From Dysidea avara (lineage: Eukaryota > Porifera > Demospongiae > Dictyoceratida > Dysideidae): DNA of 64,000 nt. A model generated the notes under the pieces. That model was not told the origin of the DNA. It searched no databases and saw only the letters and a program-made list of their open reading frames with translations. Position numbers and translations under genes: made by a program. The stretch spans positions 17,434,220 to 17,498,219 of the forward strand of contig NC_089275.1 of assembly GCF_963678975.1 (NCBI RefSeq). The letters are read 5' to 3'. This document shows, in pieces, positions 35,834 through 46,300 of this stretch (its first letter is position 1; every line of letters begins with the position of its first letter).

Positions 35834-36062
35834 AAGGGGTCCGAAACAAGCTAGAAATCTCATAGGTTGATCTTGAAATCTTTACTAGAAATCTCTTAAA
35901 TCAAAATCTGAAATCTTTAAAAAAATTCCGGAAATTGTCAGATACACACTGATATTACACGATAATCTAGTCTTGAAATCTTTGCCAGAATTTTGAAATA
36001 TTAGGTAAAATCTAAAGATTTTGAAATCTCATAGGCAGTTTTTGCTTGGTTTCGGACCCCTT
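35834..36062. mobile_element. 229 bp MITE
   Basis: AAGGGGTCCGAAACAAGC at the left pairs with GCTTGGTTTCGGACCCCTT at the right. The interior is made of repeated TGAAATCTTT/GAAATCTCATAGG phrases in both orientations. No coding capacity. Confidence 0.75.
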
Positions 36063-36369
36063 GCTTAAGAAGTTTAGATATGATTCAGAGGTTGCAGTGT
36101 TTCCTGAGCAGCCAGAAAGGCATTTGCATTTAGAGCTGCTGGGTTTGCCATACTTGTGGTAACACGTGCTAGCTAGTACTATACTTACTAGTCTGACTCT
36201 GTAAATAGTACGAATTTTCCAAATGTTTTACACATTAATAACAGACTGAGAATGAAGGTTTTGGCTTTTCTGGCCAATAATATCACCCTAAAACCAGCCT
36301 CATGGTGCCTTGGTAGGTATAAAGTGCCTTCAGTATGACCTGAAATGCTTCCAAAAAGTTGCTACAATT

Positions 36370-36640
36370 TTTTTTTTTTTAAAGTGGAATTTTTACTGAC
36401 TGACTGACTAATGCCTTCAGACAAGCATAACTCGAAAATGGCTAAGACTATGGGCTTGATTCTTTCACTATTTGACATCACTTCATCCAGAGACGTACCT
36501 TATGGCCTAGCGCAGTACGTATAAATTGACTTACCTAAGTTCCTCCATTAGAGATCAAATGTCCTGTAGTATATCTGAGGGTGTAGGTGGCCTCCCTTGA
36601 TTCTGTTTTTTTCTATGATCCCTAATTGAGCTTAAAATTC
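36370..36640 (+). mobile_element. Dispersed repeat family A, copy 2 (short)
   Basis: TGACTGACTGACTAATGCCT, CAAGCATAACTCGA, GGCTAAGACTATGGGCTTGA and GACATCACTTCATCC match the other copies. The 3' part is largely missing, ending around TGATCCCTAATTGAGC. Confidence 0.6.
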
Positions 36641-36898
36641 CAAATACTTGTTAATATATGTGCCCAGATTTGTTTAAAGGGGCCTTCGATCCACACATAT
36701 TCAATTCTATGAACTTGAAAAACCATAACTTAGTGATGAAGAAACATATTAATCTGAAATATTCTCCATGTACTAAGATGTGTTGCTGCTCACTACTGAC
36801 AAATTGTTGAGTCAGAAGTCTTTTCCAATCTGAAGTTATGGGTCGTCAAAGTTGGTAAATTAGATGTGTTTGGAAGACCCCTTTTCACAACTCCAGTC

Positions 36899-36968
36899 AC
36901 ACACACACACGCGCGCGCGCGCACGCACGCACACACGTACACACACACAAATATATATATATATATAT
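36899..36968. repeat. Compound CA/CG/TA microsatellite
   Basis: A run of AC, then GC, then AC with CG steps, then AT dinucleotides. The alternating purine-pyrimidine tract could adopt Z-DNA. Confidence 0.9.
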
Positions 36969-37014
36969 GTACCACTCTGCGTGGGCAGTTCAAAGGCACC
37001 GCCAGTTCCATAAT

Positions 37015-37145
37015 TTGTATATTGCACTGCTGCAGACCGCAGCGAGTGCATTATAACTTATAACGCACTGGTTGCGGTTTTTTAGACCACAACGGGTGCA
37101 TTATAAGTTATAATGCACCGACCGCAGTGCAATATACAGATATTG
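37015..37145. repeat. Nested palindromes around GTGCATTATAA
   Basis: GTATATTGCACTG at the left pairs with CAGTGCAATATAC at the right. Between them are one near-perfect palindrome (GTGCATTATAACTTATAACGCAC) split by one mismatch and one perfect 23 bp palindrome at 37096-37118 (GTGCATTATAAG plus mirror). GCGGTTTT motifs separate them. Confidence 0.75.
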
Positions 37146-37200
37146 CACTGGCTGCGGTTTTGTGCAGCATAGCACAAGTGCCGGTGGCGAAGACCACTAC

Positions 37201-37890
37201 GACACCTCACCTAATAGGTGGAAAGACACTACACAGATCACTCGAATTCTTTTATAGCCTGACATGTAAAGGTCGATTGTGGGCCATAACGTCACCAATA
37301 TGTATAATGTTTACAAGCAGCCAATGGCGATCGAAAAAGCCAACGCGGGTGGCCACAACTCTAGTCTACATATATATAAACGTACTTATACACCTTACTA
37401 GTCTGGTGCCATCTTAGCCCAGATTAAACTGTAGTCCACTTCGACAATGACTCAATAAAACAAATATATTCTAAATAATACTAACCTTTACGTTCGATTG
37501 TGGTAACCAGTTTTGTCATGCCACCAGATTCGAGTTTAGCCAGTGTGAATAGTAAGAATTAGACTAGTATCGCTTAGTAGTTAGGTTTTGTTTACTTAAA
37601 CTGTCTATTTAGCTGATTTTTTTGCTCGAGAGAATCACTATGGCGATTAGTCTGGTGCTTAGTCTATATGGGACACTGAGCACTACATGATGAGAGTCGA
37701 ACAGCGAGTGCAGGTTAGTGATATAACCCATAGTGTACTAGCTTTCAATATCTCAGGTGGCTGCAGTACTGCAAGGGGAACGTCATTGCAACGCCCGGCT
37801 TGGTTACCCACAATCGATGTTAGAAACCTGGCCTTTATAAGTGTTACAGCTGTCTTGTGAGACTCTCCCCACCTATTAGGTGAGTGGTAC
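37201..37890. mobile_element. Foldback element about 0.7 kb
   Basis: CACCTCACCTAATAGGTGG at the left pairs with CCCACCTATTAGGTGAGTGG at the right, and further in CGATTGTGGG pairs with CCCACAATCG. The arms are diverged over roughly 90 bp. The middle has no gene. Confidence 0.55.
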
Positions 37891-37895
37891 ATAAC

Positions 37896-38010
37896 AGTTA
37901 TACAACGTGCACTCGTGCTCTGCCTGTATAAACGCACTTGCCTTCGGGCCTAACGGCCCTCAGGCTCGTGCGTTTATATCAAGCAGAGCACTCATGGCCG
38001 TTGTATAACT
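37896..38010. repeat. 115 bp hairpin
   Basis: AGTTATACAACGTGCACTCG at the left and ATGGCCGTTGTATAACT at the right pair; inside, GCTCTGCCTGTATAAACGCAC pairs with GTGCGTTTATATCAAGCAGAGC apart from mismatches. The loop is GC-rich (GGGCCTAACGGCCC). Confidence 0.75.
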
Positions 38011-38024
38011 ATTTAATATATATA

Positions 38025-38671
38025 TGTGACCATCTCAGTAAAAACCCGACTTGTTCGCACAATTAAATTTTTTTTAAATTTACTTAGCAATATCAGCAGT
38101 GTCCAAGGAATGGACTACCAAAGTTTCAGCCTTCTTGTGGTGTGTAGTTTTGGAATTGTAGCGATAGACAGTAGGAAGAGTAAAGTAGTCAATTTGTACA
38201 GCGACTATACTGAAAATAAACTACAGGCGCTTACATTCGCAGCCATAACTTCCGTTTGGATCAGTCTAGAACGTTGCAATTTGGCTTAAAATGTTCACCA
38301 TGGGTCAGCACATCAGCCAAGGTACAGTATTAGCCCTGTAGATACTTGCACATATGGATATGAAGGCGGTTTGATAGAAGAAACGATGACAATCTTGTTT
38401 ACGTTTACCGCATTGTAAACAAACGCACGTGACACGCATACCATTGGAGCTAGAGAAACGAAACAAAGCTTTTCGAACTCTCCATGAGCAGGCGAATAAG
38501 ATAGTATATAATTGTAATCGTTTTGAGTCTTCCTTCTTCGAGTACTGGCCCGATAAAAACTTGCGTAGTTTTTTTTGTAGGATGCATCATTTTACGAATT
38601 ATTTTTAAATTTCGATTTTCTCAATACGCATGCTTGTGTGAACAAGTCGGGTTTTTGCTGAAACGGTCACA
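38025..38671. mobile_element. TGTGAC-type inverted-repeat element, copy 1
   Basis: TGTGACCATCTCAGTAAAAA and CCCGACTTGTTC at the left pair with GAACAAGTCGGG and TTTTTGCTGAAACGGTCACA at the right. TATATA flanks both sides, suggesting a TA-type target. An 87-codon open frame inside is shared in part with copy 2 but resembles nothing I know. Confidence 0.8.
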
Positions 38672-39663
38672 TATATATACACTACACCTGTAGTTGTGAT
38701 CAAAAGCACTGCACTATGGTATACAACTGGTATACCATAGCAAACTGTGGTGTATAAGTGATATACCACGCTTTGTGGCTATGCTTATCATATATGGTAC
38801 ATTCCACAAAATCCTTATCTAAATGGTAAAACAAGTCTCTAATAACAAGTGTCTAAATTGCCCAAAAATTATTCAGCTGAGCACTGTGAGCAAGGAGAAG
38901 GATTTTGATAAACTCTTGTCTCCTTCACTGAGTTGTGAGTAGATGGGCATGGCACTACTAAAGAGTCTAAAACGTCAAGGTTTTCTGCTGATTTCGATCT
39001 TCAACAGTGCTGTTTTACTATAAATTGCAATCTATAATTGCTTCATCTACTGGAATGTAGAATATAACATTTATAACACAATTACTTGGGATATGGCAAA
39101 ATATAAACCATGACTATGAGGTGTATTGCACTTATTTACATCTCAAAGGAAATTTACCTAGGACAAAGTCGAGGGATTTATCAACTGTAAATTTCCGAAG
39201 ACTAAGGATGAACTAAATTAACAAATGAACTTAGATGTAATTTTCCACAGTTGATATAGTGGAGTTGTTCGTAGCCTTCTTTAGCAGTTAAGTTAGTCAC
39301 ACAACAGACTATCAATTAGTCAACATTTCCATGTATCTCTATTGATAGGACTTGTCTGTTTGTATCAACAAATGTAGCTAGGAACAACATTACCTGCTGC
39401 CATCCATCATCAAAGTTGTAAGGTACGTCTATAAAATGAATCCAGTGGACTTATACTAGCTGGGATGATTGGTCACCCAGTGCAGCACAAGCTATTGGTC
39501 TGCACTGGCTTTTGTTGGTCAATTGTACTGGCACTCACCATAGGCTATTATCCTTCAAATAGGCATTACAATTAGTGTGTCATGTGCCTTAACCACAGGT
39601 GAGTGACTGTATTATATATATGTATAGGTACTTACATACCTATCCACAGTTGAGTATAATATA

Positions 39664-40283
39664 TGTGACTATCTCAGTAAAAACTCAACTTGTTGCAGAA
39701 TTTGTTTTACTCTCAGCAATATCTACAGTGTCCAAGGAATGGATCACCAAAGTTTCGGCTTTCTGTGGTGATTACTTTTGGAATTATAGCACTAGACAGT
39801 AGGAAGAGCAAGATAATTCTTTTGTACATCGACTATACTGAAAATAAACTACAGGCATTTACGTTTGTAGCCAACTTCCGAGTCTACAACGTTGTAATTT
39901 AGCTTAAAATGTTCACCATGGATTAGCACATCAGCCAAGGTGTAGTGTTAGTGCTGTAGTCACTTGCGCATATGGATATGAAGGTGGTTTGGTAGAATAA
40001 ATGATGACAATCTTGTTTACGTTTACTGCATCGTAAATAAACGCATGTGACATGCACACCGTTGGAGCTACAGAAATGAAACAAAGATTTTCAAACTCTC
40101 CATGAGCAGGCAAATAAGATGGTATAATTTATAGTTCTAATCGATTTGAGCCTTTCTTCTTCGAATACTGGCCCAGTAAACTTGCAATTTTTTTCTTGTA
40201 GCATGCAAAATTATTTTTAAATTTCATTTTTCTCAATACGCATGCTTGTGCGAGCAAGTCGAGTTTTTGCTGAGATGGTCACG
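39664..40283. mobile_element. TGTGAC-type inverted-repeat element, copy 2
   Basis: Same ends (TGTGACTATCTCAGTAAAAA / TTTTTGCTGAGATGGTCAC) and the same interior as copy 1, including GACAGTAGGAAGAG and CTATACTGAAAATAAACTAC, with scattered substitutions. The two copies are about 1 kb apart in the same orientation. Confidence 0.8.
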
Positions 40284-40308
40284 TATACTCACCTGTTCCC
40301 AGGTATAG

Positions 40309-40329
40309 GTATATATATATATATATATA
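40309..40329. repeat. TA dinucleotide microsatellite
   Basis: Uninterrupted AT alternation just after copy 2 of the TGTGAC-type element. Confidence 0.9.
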
Positions 40330-40844
40330 CTTACCAGTGGTTTGAAGTCTATATGTCTAAACACACCTGCAGCTGGCAGCTTGTTTGAAGTTTCATGCGA
40401 TCATTGTACATTATTTAACTAGTATTTTTTTTAATATGTTAATTTAAAAATGAAGTAGGGATCTATGGAATATAAAGTAGTGAAACAAAAGATGAATGAT
40501 GCATGCTATTACAACATAATTCAATGGGAAGTCACTACTTTGGCATTGAACAAAAAAATTGTTCAGTATAGCTAATGTGCCATATCAAGCTATGCTGTAA
40601 TACCATCATTCATCTCCTGTTTCACTACTTTTAATTAATAATTTTTTAAATTTTAAAAATACTGGTTTGTTTAATTCTTATTGTAGCTCAGCTAACTACA
40701 ATGTAACTTGTGACTGTTCTATTAGAATATCATACATATAATAGAGATGAACCGATATGGGTTTTTAGCATGTATCAATATCTGATATTGATGTCACCAA
40801 AATAAGCCGATAGCCGATAGTCTATCCGATATACACCAACTATA

Positions 40845-41093
40845 TGTGACCGGATTTGCGAAAAGGTACCTTTTTAACACACAAAATTTGACCCATTTTT
40901 GCACTTTAAAGCTTCAAAACTTTTTGATTATGGCATATAATTGCTTGAAATTATCAGTGAATGTAGCTACAGTATCTGGCCACATTTGATACTAAGAGAA
41001 AGTTAATCAGTATAAGGAGTCAAGTGTTACATCACTTTGCTTGCTGGTATGTCAAATGTGTCAAAAAGGTACCTTTTCGCAAATCCGGTCACA
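40845..41093. mobile_element. TGTGACCGG MITE
   Basis: TGTGACCGGATTTGCGAAAA and GGTACCTTTT at the left pair with AAAAGGTACC and TTTTCGCAAATCCGGTCACA at the right; TATA flanks. Relatives lie at 48557-48775, and a lone left end (TGTGACCGGGCCTGCGAAAA) at 28790. Confidence 0.85.
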
Positions 41094-41394
41094 TATTTGC
41101 CTTACATTCTATGATACATGTTGTACAATGTCAAATGTATCACACTACTATGTATAAAAAGAAGGCCTACATGGTCATTGGACAATTTTGGGGGCATATA
41201 ATTAAGTATTTGCTATCTTATACATACTGTATATACACAGTATAGTACAACTACTACTATTCATGACTGATAGTAACCTTTACATCATGATATCATCAAT
41301 AGTTATTAAAGACATCCAATTACACACCACGTATCTACTTTTCTAATACTACATTGGTAGAATTTGTTATGTAATACATGTAGCCTTTGTTATG

Positions 41395-42797
41395 CAGTGT
41401 TGTAAGTGGGTCAGTACTGTTGACCCGTTTGACCCACTGACCCAAGTAGTAATCCAGATGGGACCTGGGTCTGACCCACATGTGACCTGGTTTAATTAAA
41501 ATAGAAGCGTGCCCCAAGAGCTAGATTAAAAGTCCACAAGTTCCACTAGTAAGCCCTATATTTTTACACTATAAAAAAATTGTCTGCAAGAAGTGAATAG
41601 CTACATGTTATCAAGTGGGTGTGGCTCCACGTAAATTTACATGCAGCTACAGAATTTCCAGAAGTTAGTTACCTACATTTCAAGTAGCAACACGAATCTG
41701 GTGATGCATGCATACCCACAGAGCACAGCTGGTACAATTCTGATAAGCGGGCGTAGCTCTAGATACCCCACACAGACAGCAAAGCATATTTCTGAATGGT
41801 GGGTGTGGCTCCATGTAAGTTTCTTGAGTGTGTTACAACTGCATTCAGGGGTGTAGCCAGGATTTTTTGAAGAGGGGTTCCAACAACAGTATTGAGTTAC
41901 CAGAAGCAGGGGTCTGGGAGTGCAGCCCCCAGCCGCTGAGAGACTTTCCATATTTTAATAAATCAAAACTCAGCAAATTACTATATTTTATGCAAAAAAG
42001 CTGGAGTACATTAATTATAATGCATATAAGTGCCCCTCGGGTGAAGCTCAAGTAGTACTAGGTAAAGCTATAATACCACGTGCATGGAAACAGACAGCAT
42101 AACACATAACTATAAGCTTAGAGACACATATAGATAATTGTCCCACTAAAGTATAGGATTGGAACCAAGAATCGACTGATACAAATAGAATGACTTACAA
42201 TCAAAACATTATAACTACAAACATGCATAGCATGGATTCTGGCATTCTGCATGCCCAAGTGATGGAGTTCTATATCTTTTAACCAAAGTATAAGGTCATG
42301 CTCAGTTTTGCATTCAATATAATGTCTTAGAAACTCCGCAGATGAAGTCCTTTAATATGGTATTACTGTTAGAGTATAGGTGACTGTTTTATTAGAGTAT
42401 TTACCTGACTGCTCTATTAGAGTATATTGATCTTTTCAAAAAAGTTTCCAAGAAGGCCCAGTGAATCCTTCCAGTGCAAGCTTTATCAATTGTTGTGCTG
42501 TGCCATACACTATTACTCACTCATTTTGATGCATTGCATGTACTAAATGGTGTGGAGTCCTGCTGTAAACCCAGAAGCCTGAGTCTAAATTTTTTACAGG
42601 GGGGTTCCGGAACCCCCCCTCCCTACGCCCTTGGCATTTCCATCAATACAATTAAGCTTGTTAACTTGTAGTCACACGTGATCTCATCCCAGTCAGACCT
42701 AGATATTCAGTGAAGTGGATAAGACCCACTTGACCTGGACAAAATGTGACCCAAATGACCCGGATAATCCGGATGACCCAGCCCACTTACAACGCTG
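41395..42797. mobile_element. hAT-like element, 1.4 kb, with a second element nested inside
   Basis: Ends CAGTGTTGTAAGTGGGTC and GACCCAGCCCACTTACAACG fit hAT termini. TTGTTATG (41387-41394) and TTGTTATA (42798-42805) are a near-perfect 8 bp target duplication. The GACCC-rich interior resembles 9010-9511, so both belong to one family. No transposase. Confidence 0.8.
41846..42633. mobile_element. Nested CAGGGGYGTAG element
   Basis: Starts CAGGGGTGTAGCCAGGATTT and ends CCCCCTCCCTACGCCCTTG, the kind of terminus seen at 63696. AGCAGGGGTCTGGGAGTGCAG-like GC blocks near each end are typical of such elements. GCATT borders both sides. It sits inside the hAT-like element, so it is younger. Confidence 0.6.
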
Positions 42798-43313
42798 TTG
42801 TTATACATGTTCTACTGGGCTTTCACAGTTGCCTTAACTTTACCAATATCATGTTTAATTCTTTTTTGACTAAGTACAGATATGCAAAATTTATTATGAT
42901 AGTATGATTGCATACTATCATAATCACGATTGTTATTCACTATCATGATAATCGATAGATAACAACTATTGCTTAGCTCTATACAAGATTACCAACCAGT
43001 GCTGTTGAGGCATTAAAATAAATTGCAGGAGTAACTTATGGTGTAAACTTTCTTTTCCTTTCCTTTCACACTCTTTTCCCATGTATTTAATTTGTGATCA
43101 AATTTTTCTTGTATCATATTCATCAAGTGCTGGATACAAGTAACACTCACACTTTGTATTATTGAGGTATCAGTTTTGAAAAAGCCTAATAAACTTTGTT
43201 TTTGCAATACTGCACAACTATAATACAGCACTAACCAGAATGTTGTAAGCATTTAATGTGTATCTCCAATACCTGTTATTTTAGGACTATAATATTCAAT
43301 TGTGGAAAGGAAA

Positions 43314-46300
43314 ATGTCTGCCACTCCTGAAGCAAAAAGGAAACGGGTGGACTACAGTGCACCTAGGTTTGATGGCAAGGTAGCAATAGTTACTGGAGGA
43401 GCTTCAGGAATTTGCTTAACAACAGCAGAACGACTGGCTCAAGAAGGAGCATGTGTTACCATCTTTGACATCAACAAGTCAGCAGGAGAGAAAGTATGAT
43501 ATTATAGTTATCTGTTTACACAACCTTAAAACCAGATTAGACTACGTTGAGTGATTTTTGCCTTGGTCAAGTGGGTAGGTCCATCTACATCTGACCTATC
43601 ATTGATCTATAGCTACTAGTACTTTGTATATTACATTATTTTGTATAAGTTTTAAAAGGCTATCGTTGCATTCCATTTACTAATCATAAACTCTATCAGT
43701 AGCACTGTATATTAGGGGTGATGAAGAATTGGGCTTTTCCTAAAACCAGCCTTAATTTCCCTTCATGATAGCTTGACAGCATTGATTAGGCACAGCCGAG
43801 CCCAAAAATGTCTTCAAACCAACCCCCCCCCCCCAAAAAAAAAAACTTACCGAAAAGTTTTATGAAATTTAAAAAAATTCTATTTAATGGTAGAATTTTA
43901 TGTTTACTGACCAACTACGTAACTGATGCCTGCAGCCAAGACAACAATGGATTAGGCTATGGGCTTGATTTCTTCACTGTACGACATCGCTTCATCCTGA
44001 CATGTGCCTTTTCACCAACGGAAGTACATACAATACACCCATCATGGAGGTATGTGCCTCCATGATGGGTCAAACACCCATGTGCCTTTGACCTCCTTTG
44101 TGTTCCAGTTCTTTTCACTGACATTGAAGGTGTCGATTTGCGATAGTGCGATCTGGCTTCCCTGTGGATGTGTTGGTTATTGTGCTTATCACCAGCCAGT
44201 ATTTTCCGTATTGAGTGGATTGATTACAGAAATGCTTCTCATACTGTTCTTCATTTGTACTGCTGTGTAATGTTCAGAACATAGCTGAAAACTAAGTGCA
44301 ATGGCCACCTCCCTGTAATTGATTGTTGGGGACACAAAATGGCATTCCTGGTACTTTTAATGCAGTATGTGCTGGTTCATTTGTTATAATTATGTTATAA
44401 AAACATAAACAAATAAGTAGAATGAAAAATTAGGAATTTTTAGTTGGAATAGGGATCAGAGAAAGCAAAAGTTGTGGAACAAAGAATAATTGAAGTAGTG
44501 AAACAAGGAAGGTTGCCTATATACCTGCAGATATGTTAGTGGACATTTAATCCCTAATTCAGTCATGGGTATAGACTGAAGTTTAGGGATTGAATGTCCA
44601 CTAGTGTACCTGCAGGTGTAGACAACCTTCCTTATTTTAGTTATTCCTCCCTTGTTCCAGAACTGTTTCTTCCTAGTGGGCGTGGCTCACAGGATAACTT
44701 CACCCAAAAACCAGCCTCAATTTTCCCTGACGACAACAAGGCAGTATGGTTAAGTAAAAAACAAGTTTTCAGATCAACCCAAAGCACTTTCAACAATTTG
44801 CTGTGGAATTTTAAAAATTATTTATTTAATGGAATTTTCTACTGACTGACTGAGTAACTGACTGATGCCTTCAGACTAGTGTAACTCGATAACGGCTAAG
44901 ACTACGGGCTTGATTTTTTCACTGTTCGACATCGCTTCAGCCCGACAGGTTCCTTTTGGCATACCGCAGTACATACAATGCATTCTTCATGGACTTACCA
45001 GTGTCCTCCTTTGTGTTCCATTCATCTTTGCTGATAACAAAAGGTTTTGATTTGGTGGTAGCACGTGATGGCTTCCCTTCGTAATAGTCTCGCGTAGCCA
45101 GACCCTTTCTTTCTTTTGTGTGGGGGCGGGAAAGAAAAGGGTCTGGTGAACATAGTATAGCATCTTCGTTGGGCTATCCCGAGATTGTGGGTATTCTACT
45201 GCGCAGCTTCCAGATTGTTTGTGGGTGCAAATGACATATTTGCTGCATTTGCATCCTGTTGCCATAGATATTTCAGTAGTAGCTATGGTAACAGGATGTA
45301 AATGATGCAAATATTAGCAAATTATATCATTCGTGCCAATCAACAATCCGGAAGCTGCGCGGTAGAATCCCCACAATCTCGGGGTAGCCCAACGAGGATG
45401 CTATACTATGTTCACCAGATCCTTTTCTTTCCCCACCCCCACACAAAAGAAAGAAAAGTGTCTGGCTACGCGGGACTACCTTCGTAACGGAAATTGTCTG
45501 TATTTTTCATAGTGGCTATTTTGATATCAGAGGTGCTTTTCAAATAGTTTTTGATTTGTACTGCTGTGTAACAGACTGAACATAGCCCACAGCAAAACAT
45601 AATGGATACTTCACTTTTCAGTCAATAATTGATATAACTGGGGTGTACAACACCATTGCTTTCTTTCGGTATGCATGGATTTTGGGTGCTTTTCGAACAG
45701 TTCTTGATTCAAAATGCTTCGTAATGCGTTGGACATAACTGACAATGAAGCGTAATGGATACTTCACTTTTTAGATGATATATAGTTGGGTGTGTGGTGC
45801 CATTTCAGATGTGGTATGCGTGGGTTCACCAGTCATAATAATTATTTCCAAAAAAAAAGTTAACAAACAAGTACACAGAAAAATTTGGAATTTTCAACTA
45901 GAGTAGGGACTATAGCACATTGATAAAAAGTACTGAAACAAGCTGGAGTAGTGCACGATATTAAATCACAGTAAAACAAGTATTATATCCCTACTGTTCA
46001 TTTCTGTTATGGTATCTTGAGCACAGCAGGGATATAACACTTCTTATTGTTTTACAGTGATTTAATACCATGGACTACTCCAACTTGTTTCAGTACTTTT
46101 TATTGATGTGCTATGGTCCCTACTCTAGTTGAAAATTCCAAATTTTTCTGTGTACATATCCAACTAAAAACTCCTAATTTTTCCTTTTAATTGTATAAAA
46201 AGCAGGAGTGAACAAAGTGAACTTGCCGTTGTAAATGTACATACATGCTTGAATGTTGTACAATCATACTATGTCATTAATCTAAAAACAGTGTGGATGT

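Larger units (their letters stand above)
44850..46200 (+). mobile_element. Dispersed repeat family A, copy 4, split by a foldback
   Basis: Starts with TGACTGACTGAGTAACTGAC and GGCTAAGACTACGGGCTTGA. It is interrupted at 45085-45478 and resumes at 45488. It contains an internal duplication: ATGGATACTTCACTTTT with its surroundings occurs near 45602 and 45757. Ends beyond the hairpin at 45871-46156. Confidence 0.6.

Noticed and set aside
45302-45487. Open frames within the foldback on both strands
   Set aside because: Mirror images produced by the inverted repeat; no independent coding signal.
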